A DNA stretch of 8,689 nt from an uncultured archaeon (GTDB lineage Archaea; Halobacteriota; Methanosarcinia; Methanotrichales; Methanotrichaceae). The stretch spans positions 1 through 8,689 of the forward strand of contig CABMDX010000232.1 in NCBI GenBank assembly GCA_902385025.1, given 5' to 3'. The position numbers were made by a program, and so were the translations under genes. This document shows positions 1 to 5,207 of this stretch, in pieces (the stretch's first letter is position 1; each line of letters opens with the position of its first letter). The notes under the pieces were generated by a model. The model did no database searches, was not told the DNA's origin, and saw only the letters and a program-made list of their open reading frames with translations.

Positions 1-132
1 GACCATTTCCAGATAGAGCTGCTTGCCAATCTGGACAAAGTGCCTGAATATGGAGCTTTGATTGTAGTTGCCTTTCCAAAAGCCGAGGGTGGATCAGGGT
101 TCCCTGCCAGGGCTTTTGCGATCTTGCCTTAA
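1..132 (+). CDS. Putative cyclase / kynurenine formamidase-like protein, C-terminal fragment
   Basis: Frame 1 is open from the window edge to a TAA at 130-132 and gives 43 residues. The tail has NLDKVPEYGALIVV, then KAEGGSGFPARAFAIL. This matches, from memory of the family, the C-terminus of putative cyclases (PF04199), which usually end in a form like NLDxLPxxGAxVxxxPLKxEGGxGxPARVxAxx. The family includes metal-dependent hydrolases such as kynurenine formamidase (N-formylkynurenine to kynurenine). The HxGTHxD metal site would lie upstream, outside the window, so the substrate cannot be judged. The family match rests on this tail alone. The gene is cut by the window edge, and nothing in the fragment suggests that it is broken. 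Confidence 0.72.
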   Translation, partial: DHFQIELLANLDKVPEYGALIVVAFPKAEGGSGFPARAFAILP

Positions 133-419
133 TTTAAGTCAAAGCTGTGGCACATTCTGCATGATATGCATCGGCTCTCAAGGGCGGCGCAAAATTGTCC
201 AGAGATTCAATTGTAAAATTAAAGTTTATCCTGACTTTGAAATTTAATTAATCAAGACCGCTAATCCCAGGCAAAATTATAACCCCTGCCATAAGCAATA
301 CTCTCTGATTTCACGGGGCACATGAGTTCATGAATTCGCTGATCGAGAGCGGCATTATCAGGCGGCGCGAGGAAAATGCATCTCACGAAAAGTGCCACAG
401 AACTCAGGAAAGATTCGAG
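133..419 (+). promoter_or_regulatory. Intergenic / leader region upstream of the acetyltransferase gene
   Basis: This 287-bp stretch holds no convincing gene. It turns AT-rich from about 207 to 282. Possible archaeal TATA elements are around 239-250 (AAATTTAATTAA) and 274-282 (AAATTATAA). The second would put a transcript start near 305. From the ATG at 330 the reading frame is open into the acetyltransferase, so 330-419 could be coding if that start is used. I prefer 420. No strong terminator hairpin is visible after the cyclase stop. Confidence 0.35.
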
Positions 420-1082
420 ATGAAATTTCTTGACGAAGGATCTTTGCAGGAATTGATGGCTTTGCAGAGCCTGGTCGCCTGCGCTCTCCCCTGCCCCGAG
501 ATTTTTGCGCTGCATGACGAATCGTACTTTCATGAGCTTTTTTTGCAGGATCGATCGACAATAGGAGTGTCGGCAAATGGAGAGCTTGTTGCCTACAGCC
601 TGGAACGCATTCCGGGCAGGAGCATAGATAACCTGGGCAGGGACATAAATTTGCCGGATGGGGAGCTATTAAGGGTTATCCATCTCCAGGCAGCAGCCGT
701 TCATCCTCTCTATCGCGGAAATGACCTGCAGCGAAAGATGGCGAGAGCTCATCTCCATGTCGCAAGAGAGAAGAGGTATATTCACGCTTGCTGCACAGTC
801 TCGCCAAAAAATGAGATAAGCCTCACCAACATCCTCGCCAGTGGGTTTGTGATCAGGGGCCTTTTGCCCAAGTGGAGCGGATGGTGGAGATATGTCATGT
901 ACAGAAATATTTCTTGTGCCAGCTCTCACAAATATACCGGGGAGACACGAATAGGTATCCAGGATATTCAGGGCCAAATTGAGCTCTTGAAGGAAGGATT
1001 CGTTGGCTTTAAATTGGCCACACTCTCCAAGGGCACAGAGATACTCTATGGCAGAATAGAGGAACGAAAGCTCATCTGCTAG
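420..1082 (+). CDS. GNAT-family N-acetyltransferase
   Basis: This is a predicted cytoplasmic acetyl-CoA-dependent N-acetyltransferase of 220 residues. The GNAT core is seen at residues 85-115: a beta-4 strand (RVIHLQAAAVHP) leads into YRGNDLQRKMARAHL, the acetyl-CoA pyrophosphate loop and helix. A later ILASGFVIRGLL (138-149) fits the beta-5/alpha-4 region. In the usual R-G-x-G-L-Q/G/A loop the second glycine is Asp102 here, which is unusual. The ATG at 420 is chosen because AGGAAAG at about 405-411 gives a good spacer. An in-frame ATG at 330 would add 30 charged residues with no family likeness and has only a weak GGGG ahead of it. The substrate cannot be predicted. The TAG stop overlaps the stop of the convergent glcF-like gene. 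Confidence 0.78.
   Translation: MKFLDEGSLQELMALQSLVACALPCPEIFALHDESYFHELFLQDRSTIGVSANGELVAYSLERIPGRSIDNLGRDINLPDGELLRVIHLQAAAVHPLYRGNDLQRKMARAHLHVAREKRYIHACCTVSPKNEISLTNILASGFVIRGLLPKWSGWWRYVMYRNISCASSHKYTGETRIGIQDIQGQIELLKEGFVGFKLATLSKGTEILYGRIEERKLIC
1079..1082. other. Shared CTAG: overlapping stop codons of convergent genes
   Basis: The palindrome CTAG serves as the stop for both genes. The plus-strand acetyltransferase ends with TAG at 1080-1082, and the minus-strand glcF-like gene ends with TAG read from 1081 to 1079. No sequence is left between the genes for a separate terminator, so each transcript must end inside the opposite gene. Confidence 0.9.
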
Positions 1083-2167
1083 CGCGTTTTCTGCGCCAAT
1101 GCCATCGCCACAAGATCCACTAGATCGATCACTTTTTCACAGGCTCCTGCATCCCTCAGATTCCTTATGCAGAGGGGGCATGATGTGACGATAAAGTCCA
1201 CGCCCTCTGGAACGTCCAGAAGTCTCTTTCTGGCCATCTTAAGAGAGAGGTCCCTGTATCCTGCTCTCACTCCGCCTCCGCCACCGCAGCATCTGGCTGC
1301 GTCTCTGTTTGCCTTCATCTCCTTGAGGCTGCAGATGGCCTCAATCACCCGGCGCGGCTGCTCATAGATACCGTTGTGCCTGCCCAGATGGCAGGGATCA
1401 TGATAGGTTACAGTGATATCAAGAGCCTTGCCTTCCAGGCCAAGCTCCGAGATATGCTCTGAGAGGAACTCCGGGATGCTCAGCACACTAAAGCGGCTGG
1501 AGTATCTCTTTTTAAGGGTCGCATAGCAACCTGCGCAACCGGTTATGATTCCTTTGATACCCATTTGCTGCATCTGCCTCGTGTTTTCATCCACGAGCTT
1601 TCCGGCATCAAAGCCGGTGCGAAATAGCGGTGAGCCACAGCACTGCTCAGATGGCAGAAGCGATACTCCAAAGCGCCTTAAAAGCTCCCAGCTCCTGGCT
1701 GCGGTCTCGGGATAGCGATAGGAGTTCATGCAGCCCACAAAGTAGACATAGTCTGCCTTTTCGCTCAAGCGGCTGCGATCCCTGAGCCAGGCCAGACGAT
1801 CTCCCCGATCTCCAAAGGTATTGCCGCTCTGGAAAATAGTTCTGCTGAGATCTTTTTGGCTGGCAGTCATGATTCCCCTGGCCACAAGCTCTCTTCTGGC
1901 GCATTCTACCAGCTCTGGAGGATTAACCCCCGCCGGGCAGTTGTCGGTGCATATTCCGCAGGTAGTGCAGGTGTTCAGGCTGTCTAGAACACGTGAGTCT
2001 GCCTCAAGGCTGCCTTCGGCCAGGCTCTTGATCACAATAATGCGTCCCCTGGTGTTGGCCGACTCCCAGCCCGATTCCTGGAAGGCCGGGCAAAAGGTGC
2101 GGCAGCTCCCGCAACGAACGCATCGGTTGATCGATCTCTTATCCATTCTATCGAGATTCATTTTCAT
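1079..2167 (-). CDS. glcF: Glycolate/D-lactate dehydrogenase iron-sulfur subunit (GlcF-like, CCG domains)
   Basis: This is the electron-transfer partner of an FAD-linked 2-hydroxyacid dehydrogenase, 362 residues long. The N-terminus has two [4Fe-4S] motifs: C16-x2-C19-x2-C22-x3-C26-P and C67-x2-C70-x2-C73-x3-C77-P. Two cysteine-rich CCG domains follow. The first has CCG at 176-178 and C211-x2-C214, the second has CCG at 293-295 (followed by a glycine run) and C330-x2-C333. This is the layout of GlcF/LutA-type proteins, and the CCG domains are shared with heterodisulfide reductase HdrB/HdrD. The gene lies directly downstream of the glcD-like gene, which supports the pairing. Two ATGs (residues 1 and 3) are possible. 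Neither has a Shine-Dalgarno sequence, and the leader is nearly pure A/T. Whether the substrate is lactate, glycolate or another 2-hydroxyacid is not shown by the sequence. Confidence 0.88.
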   Translation of the reverse strand: MKMNLDRMDKRSINRCVRCGSCRTFCPAFQESGWESANTRGRIIVIKSLAEGSLEADSRVLDSLNTCTTCGICTDNCPAGVNPPELVECARRELVARGIMTASQKDLSRTIFQSGNTFGDRGDRLAWLRDRSRLSEKADYVYFVGCMNSYRYPETAARSWELLRRFGVSLLPSEQCCGSPLFRTGFDAGKLVDENTRQMQQMGIKGIITGCAGCYATLKKRYSSRFSVLSIPEFLSEHISELGLEGKALDITVTYHDPCHLGRHNGIYEQPRRVIEAICSLKEMKANRDAARCCGGGGGVRAGYRDLSLKMARKRLLDVPEGVDFIVTSCPLCIRNLRDAGACEKVIDLVDLVAMALAQKTR

Positions 2168-2242
2168 CTTTTATTTTTTTTTATATTTTATTTTCAAAAA
2201 ATTTATATAACTAAACTTATTATAGTTTGATTGCAATCAGGC
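2168..2242 (-). promoter_or_regulatory. AT-rich glcD-glcF intergenic region with candidate glcF promoter
   Basis: Almost every base from 2168 to 2228 is A or T. Read on the minus strand, AGTTATATAAAT (about 2201-2212) is a good archaeal TATA box. It would start a transcript near 2180 and leave a leader of about 13 nt made mostly of A, with no ribosome binding site. A perfect palindrome, GATTGCAATC, lies at 2229-2238. Beside it is the inverted repeat AAACT-N6-AGTTT at 2213-2228, just after the glcD stop. Together these could end the glcD transcript, bind a regulator, or both. The TATA call rests on sequence pattern only. Confidence 0.45.
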
Positions 2243-3619
2243 TCACAGCCCCATCTTCCCCGGATTCAGGATATTCTTTGGGTCAAGCGCTTTTTTTATT
2301 GAGCGCATGACATTCAATGCATCCTCGCCTACCTGCAGAGGCATATATTGTGCCCTGGCGAGACCTATTCCATGCTCGGAGCTGACCGTGCCGCTCAGTT
2401 CCAGGGCCGCCCTATGAATCCGGTCTGCAGCAAGCTCAAGCTTCCCCCATTGATCGCTATTCATGACATCGATGAAGAGTGCCACATGCAGGTTGCCGTC
2501 TCCGATATGGCCGTACTTCATGGCCGGCAGATCCAGTTTGGTTGTGATCTGCTGCACCCTCTTGATCAACGACGGAATCTCTTTGATGGGCACGCCCACA
2601 TCCTCGCCTATGTAGATGCGCGTCCGGTTCGGATCAAGCCTGGATATTGCCGCTCCGACAAGTCTCCTGGCAGCCCAGATAGCCTCCATCTCCTTCTGGC
2701 CTGAGGCAATTCTCACGCTTTTTGCCAGTGGCCCCAGAAGCTCCTGGATCTGCAGTGCTGATTCTGCAGTTGAGCTGTCTGTTCCGTCGACCTCGAAGAG
2801 TATTAAGTCTCCGTCATCTGGCAGCGCCAGATTCGGGTCGCAGAGTTTTAGGACCTTGAGCGTGGTCCTGTCCAGAATCTCGCAGGCGGAAGGGGTGATG
2901 CCGCTTGAGAAGACCATTATCACTGCCCGGCCTGCCGTCTCGGTCTCCTCGAAGCTGGCAAGGACGAGCTTTCTTGCCAGAGGTAGGGGTGCCACCCTCA
3001 GGCCAGCACGGGTGATGATGCCCAGCGTCCCCTCAGATCCCACGAAGAGCCGGGTTAAATCGTATCCTGCTACAGACTTGAGAACCTTTGAGCCGGTGTG
3101 AATCACCCGGCCGTCTGCGAGCACAACCTCCAGGTCCAGGACATAGCTCCTGGTGGTGCCATATTTGACGGAGCGCATGCCACTGCTGTTGTTGGCTATC
3201 ATTCCCCCGATAGTGCACATGGCCGAGCTTCCCGGGTCCGGGGGAAAGAAAAAGCCAAAAGGCTTAAGAGCCATATTGAGCTTCTCATGAATCACACCAG
3301 GCTCGACGATGACCTGCAGGTTTTCACTATCTATCTCGATTATCCTGTTCATGCCGGAAAGGTCCAGGACTATGCCGCCGCAAATCGGCGAAGCCCCGCC
3401 GGAAAGGCCTGTGCCGCTTCCTCGTGCTGTGACTGGAATATTCTCTTCGCTGCAAAGCCGCAGGATACGGGAGACCTGCTGAGTGCTCTCGGGCCGCACC
3501 ACATAGTCTGCCAGCCCCTCCACCTGGGAGGCATCAGAGGCATAACAGCGCCTCTCTGCAAGAGCTGCGCATACCATGCCTGCGTCAATCTCCCGAAGAT
3601 CTTCCAGTATTTTCTTCAT
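2243..3619 (-). CDS. glcD: FAD-linked 2-hydroxyacid (glycolate/D-lactate) dehydrogenase, GlcD-like
   Basis: This flavoprotein is predicted to oxidise a 2-hydroxyacid to a 2-oxoacid and to pass electrons to the adjacent GlcF-like subunit. It has 458 residues, a normal length for the family. The N-terminal FAD-binding PCMH domain (about 38-215) contains ARGSGTGLSGGA (65-76), PPDPGSSAMCTIGGMIANNSSG (126-147, split here by family motif) and LFVGSEGTLG (191-200). The C-terminal FAD-oxidase domain contains KYGHIGDGNLH (368-378), SSEHGIG (413-419) and the hallmark ending DPKNILNPGKMGL. His371, His378 and His416 are the conserved metal/substrate-site histidines of the family. There is no signal peptide. 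No clear Shine-Dalgarno sequence precedes the ATG. The exact substrate is open: D-lactate and glycolate are the best guesses. Confidence 0.9.
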   Translation of the reverse strand: MKKILEDLREIDAGMVCAALAERRCYASDASQVEGLADYVVRPESTQQVSRILRLCSEENIPVTARGSGTGLSGGASPICGGIVLDLSGMNRIIEIDSENLQVIVEPGVIHEKLNMALKPFGFFFPPDPGSSAMCTIGGMIANNSSGMRSVKYGTTRSYVLDLEVVLADGRVIHTGSKVLKSVAGYDLTRLFVGSEGTLGIITRAGLRVAPLPLARKLVLASFEETETAGRAVIMVFSSGITPSACEILDRTTLKVLKLCDPNLALPDDGDLILFEVDGTDSSTAESALQIQELLGPLAKSVRIASGQKEMEAIWAARRLVGAAISRLDPNRTRIYIGEDVGVPIKEIPSLIKRVQQITTKLDLPAMKYGHIGDGNLHVALFIDVMNSDQWGKLELAADRIHRAALELSGTVSSEHGIGLARAQYMPLQVGEDALNVMRSIKKALDPKNILNPGKMGL

Positions 3620-3691
3620 AATGGACCGGCCACTTGTTATTACAATTTATGAAATGACTGATGCTGCTTCAAGCCTAATATATCTTCCTTT

Positions 3692-3704
3692 GCCCGAGGC
3701 GGGC
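3692..3704. repeat. GC-rich inverted repeat upstream of glcD-like gene
   Basis: GCCCG-AGG-CGGGC is a perfect 5-bp dyad with a 3-base loop, flanked by TTT on both sides. It sits about 75 bp upstream of the glcD-like ATG, next to the best TATA candidate, in an otherwise AT-rich region. No gene ends here, so an operator is a better guess than a terminator. Confidence 0.4.
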
Positions 3705-3864
3705 TTTATAGACTTTCCTGCGACCGCCTGAATCCAGATTCAAAATTGAATTAATAAATATTTTCTAGAGTATCGGAAGAGATTTTCTCTAGGACATTGG
3801 CTACCTTAAACTCCTTATTCCACCCAGGATCATTTCAAACTGATCAAATAATTGTGAAGTTAAA

Positions 3865-3878
3865 ATAACTAGTGTTAT
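3865..3878. repeat. Inverted repeat ATAAC-N4-GTTAT, possible operator
   Basis: This perfect 5-bp dyad around TAGT lies about 90 bp upstream of the FmdE-type gene and just upstream of its TATA candidates. Its size and place fit a binding site for a dimeric regulator. It does not resemble the GTATGA/TCATAC site of bacterial NikR. By chance alone one such dyad in a few hundred AT-rich bases is not surprising. Confidence 0.3.
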
Positions 3879-3966
3879 CAATACATTAATTTAAACAATA
3901 TTTATGCTACATTTAATGACAAGATTCATAAATAGGATACATTATTCACTAATTGGAGAACCTAAA

Positions 3967-4287
3967 ATGAATCGGATAATGATATCTGTAACAATGGTCA
4001 TCCTCCTTGCTCTTGTCCCGGGAATGGCCCTGGCGGACAACGCGGTTTTGGAGGAGCTTGGCTCCAAGGCGGCAAAGACAGCCATGGAGCAGCTTAAGTT
4101 GGAGAAAGGAGACAGCAATGTTCTTGCGCTGAGCAATGCAGGCTATGCCATCGTCGTTGGCCAAACCACACAGGCGGCGCTCAAGGGCATCACTTCTGAG
4201 ACCGGGCTATGTTTGGGCGACGGAGACCTCTTCCAGGTTCTCAGGCCTTACTGGAAGCCCCTGTGGTTCTATTTTTATATTTATTAG
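3967..4287 (+). CDS. Exported FmdE-domain protein, N-terminal part (ends at in-frame TAG)
   Basis: This is the N-terminal 106 residues of an exported protein. Residues 1-23 are a clear signal peptide: MNRIM, a hydrophobic stretch (ISVTMVILLALVPGM) and ALA, with cleavage before DN. The rest includes an AIVVGQTT segment (61-68) and a RPYWKPLWFYFY segment (93-104). It ends at TAG 4285-4287. After one further in-frame TAG, the same frame continues into the FmdE core at 4306, so this is very likely the front of that gene and not a separate protein. ATG 3967 is chosen over an in-frame ATG at 3904 because GGAGAA at 3955-3960 is well placed and the signal peptide then starts at residue 1. The 3904 start would put 21 extra residues ahead of the signal. 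Confidence 0.8.
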   Translation: MNRIMISVTMVILLALVPGMALADNAVLEELGSKAAKTAMEQLKLEKGDSNVLALSNAGYAIVVGQTTQAALKGITSETGLCLGDGDLFQVLRPYWKPLWFYFYIY

Positions 4288-4296
4288 TCGTGCTAG
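4285..4296 (+). other. Two in-frame TAG codons splitting the FmdE-domain gene
   Basis: The codons from 4279 read ATT TAT TAG TCG TGC TAG GAG ATC TAC ATG. The frame is unchanged on both sides, so no indel is needed. The two TAGs and the TGC between them are each one G-to-T change from GAG, GGC and GAG. Restoring these would give a turn like E-S-G-E between the strand FYFY and the strand EIYMQ, which makes clustered substitution or sequencing error credible. The second TAG forms part of AGGAGA (4295-4300), a ribosome binding site for ATG 4306. Pyrrolysine is unlikely because TAG is an ordinary stop for several neighbouring genes. Confidence 0.85.
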
Positions 4297-4305
4297 GAGA
4301 TCTAC

Positions 4306-5046
4306 ATGCAGGCCGATGGAAACGCCCTGAATAAATCCCTCAGTGAATTCAAAGCTCTTGGGAGCGATAAGATATTCAGCAAGATCTCCAAGGCCAAAGT
4401 GGACATAGATTACCTGAAAGACCACACTGATGAGGGCAATGCCACATTCAACAAGGCAGCCTTCAATGGCAATGAGTTCTCACTTGTAGGCATCTCCAAT
4501 GTATGGTCTCGCAATGCGACATTTGACTTCATTGAGGAAGCCTGCTTCCATGACCACCTCTGCCCGGGCGTGACCAGCGGCTATCTACTGGCAAAATATG
4601 TGGAGGAAAAGCTCCCCATAAACAATGTCTCCACAGAGAGCTACAAGGTTATCGCCTGTCCCAACTGGTGCAAAGACGATCTATTGCAGATGCGCTGGGA
4701 TGCAACGCCTGGCAAGAGCGGCATGTTTGTGATGGCCTTGACGGACCTGGAAAAGAATGCCCTGACTGAAAAATACAAGACAGGCGTTGCCGGAATTTAC
4801 ATTCGCTGGAATGACACTGCCAAGCAGGGCGATGCACTGGTCTTGGGCTACAACTTCAGCGCAAAGAGCAACTGGACCGGCCCATCCTGGGGATCGAAGC
4901 TGGCCTCTGATGTCGAGCTCATGGACTACTATAGCGAGCCCGAGACCTTTGTCTCAACCATCAAAGAGTTCAAAGTGGACTCGAATGTGCTTGCCCAGCT
5001 CCAGAATGCCGGCATGAATCCGTTGAAGGTTGCAGGCGTGATGTAG
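4306..5046 (+). CDS. FmdE-domain protein, metal-binding core (downstream part of split gene)
   Basis: These 246 residues carry the FmdE domain (PF02663), named after a gene of the molybdenum formylmethanofuran dehydrogenase operon and thought to bind metal. The core motif is FHDHLCPGVTSGY at 81-93, matching the family's FHxHxCPGxxxGY with His82, His84 and Cys86. A second cysteine site, ACPNWCKDDLLQ (117-128, Cys118 and Cys122), fits the family's later C-x-DAIQ region. ATG 4306 has AGGAGA five bases upstream, so this piece could be made alone. It would then lack a signal peptide and stay in the cytoplasm. The original gene most likely ran 3967-5046, about 360 codons. The product is not FmdE of the dehydrogenase operon itself: there are no fmd/fwd genes here, and the ancestral form was exported. 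The exact function is unknown, with metal binding or trafficking the main guess. Confidence 0.82.
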   Translation: MQADGNALNKSLSEFKALGSDKIFSKISKAKVDIDYLKDHTDEGNATFNKAAFNGNEFSLVGISNVWSRNATFDFIEEACFHDHLCPGVTSGYLLAKYVEEKLPINNVSTESYKVIACPNWCKDDLLQMRWDATPGKSGMFVMALTDLEKNALTEKYKTGVAGIYIRWNDTAKQGDALVLGYNFSAKSNWTGPSWGSKLASDVELMDYYSEPETFVSTIKEFKVDSNVLAQLQNAGMNPLKVAGVM

Positions 5047-5063
5047 ATACGGATATTCTCTCT

Positions 5064-5089
5064 GAGGCCAAGATCATGCCTCTTTTTTT
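5064..5089 (+). terminator. Hairpin plus T7 terminator after the FmdE-type gene
   Basis: GAGGC (5064-5068) pairs with GCCTC (5078-5082) around a 9-base loop and is followed at once by seven T (5083-5089). It lies 17 bp past the TAG at 5044-5046. Archaeal termination mainly needs the U-tract, which is strong here. Confidence 0.65.
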
Positions 5090-5104
5090 AGTGCATACAG
5101 CTTT

Positions 5105-5117
5105 TGAGAGAGTCTCA
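5105..5117. repeat. Inverted repeat TGAGA-GAG-TCTCA before the binding-protein gene
   Basis: This perfect 5-bp dyad with a 3-base centre lies between the terminator and the leader ORF, close to the only TATA-like stretch here (AAAATATG, about 5119-5125). It could be an operator or a small RNA hairpin. The sequence alone does not decide. Confidence 0.3.
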
Positions 5118-5159
5118 CAAAATATGCAACATAATTTCTGATTGATAGGAGAATTTGAG

Positions 5160-5207
5160 ATGCAAGAAATAGAAAGCACATATTTTCGCGGAAGGAATTG
5201 CACTTGA
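5160..5207 (+). CDS. Possible 15-codon leader ORF overlapping the binding-protein start
   Basis: ATG 5160 opens a short frame, MQEIESTYFRGRNCT, ending at TGA 5205-5207. AGGAGA at 5147-5152 lies seven bases upstream, a better ribosome binding site and start than those of the main gene. Its stop overlaps the TTG start of the binding-protein gene as TTGA (5204-5207), and it covers that gene's own ribosome binding site (5190-5196). This arrangement fits translational coupling. I do not recognise the peptide. It may instead be an upstream remnant, or the true start of the main gene may be masked by an indel. Confidence 0.45.
   Translation: MQEIESTYFRGRNCT

Larger units (their letters stand above)
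3620..3966. promoter_or_regulatory. Divergent promoter region between glcD-like and FmdE-domain genes
   Basis: No gene is seen in this 347-bp region. For the minus-strand glcD-like gene, a TATA-like AGATATATTAG lies at about 3674-3684. For the plus-strand gene, TATA-like stretches lie at about 3895-3904 (AATATTTATG) and 3925-3934 (TTCATAAATA). The FmdE-type gene has GGAGAA at 3955-3960, eight bases before ATG 3967. Four short dyads occur: GCCCG/CGGGC (3692-3704), CTAGAG/CTCTAG (3765-3792, which also holds the hairpin AGAGA-TTT-TCTCT), GATCA/TGATC (3828-3845) and ATAAC/GTTAT (3865-3878). Promoter placement is inference from sequence pattern. Confidence 0.45.

Noticed and set aside
330..419. 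N-terminal extension of the acetyltransferase from ATG 330
   Set aside because: The 30 residues are highly charged and unlike a GNAT start, and ATG 420 has the better ribosome binding site. Kept only as an alternative.
2616..3101. Long plus-strand open frame opposite the glcD-like gene
   Set aside because: It is antisense to a well-conserved dehydrogenase, has low-complexity Ser/Arg-rich content and matches no family I know. The same holds for the open frames at 3098-3652, 2348-2704 and 1821-2210.
3841..3966. NikR-type nickel operator upstream of the FmdE-type gene
   Set aside because: No GTATGA/TCATAC-like half-sites were found here or upstream of the binding-protein gene.
4285..4296. Pyrrolysine insertion at the two TAG codons
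   Set aside because: TAG ends at least four other genes here (1082, 1079 on the minus strand, 5046, 8216). Reading through the one at 1082 would run far into antisense sequence. Two such codons four apart in a non-methylamine protein is also not a known pattern. Not excluded, but unlikely.
4261..4310. A pair of compensating frameshifts as the cause of the FmdE gene break
   Set aside because: The other two frames across 4261-4305 give basic or hydrophobic sequence unlike the expected strand-turn-strand, and the original frame is coherent right up to both TAGs.
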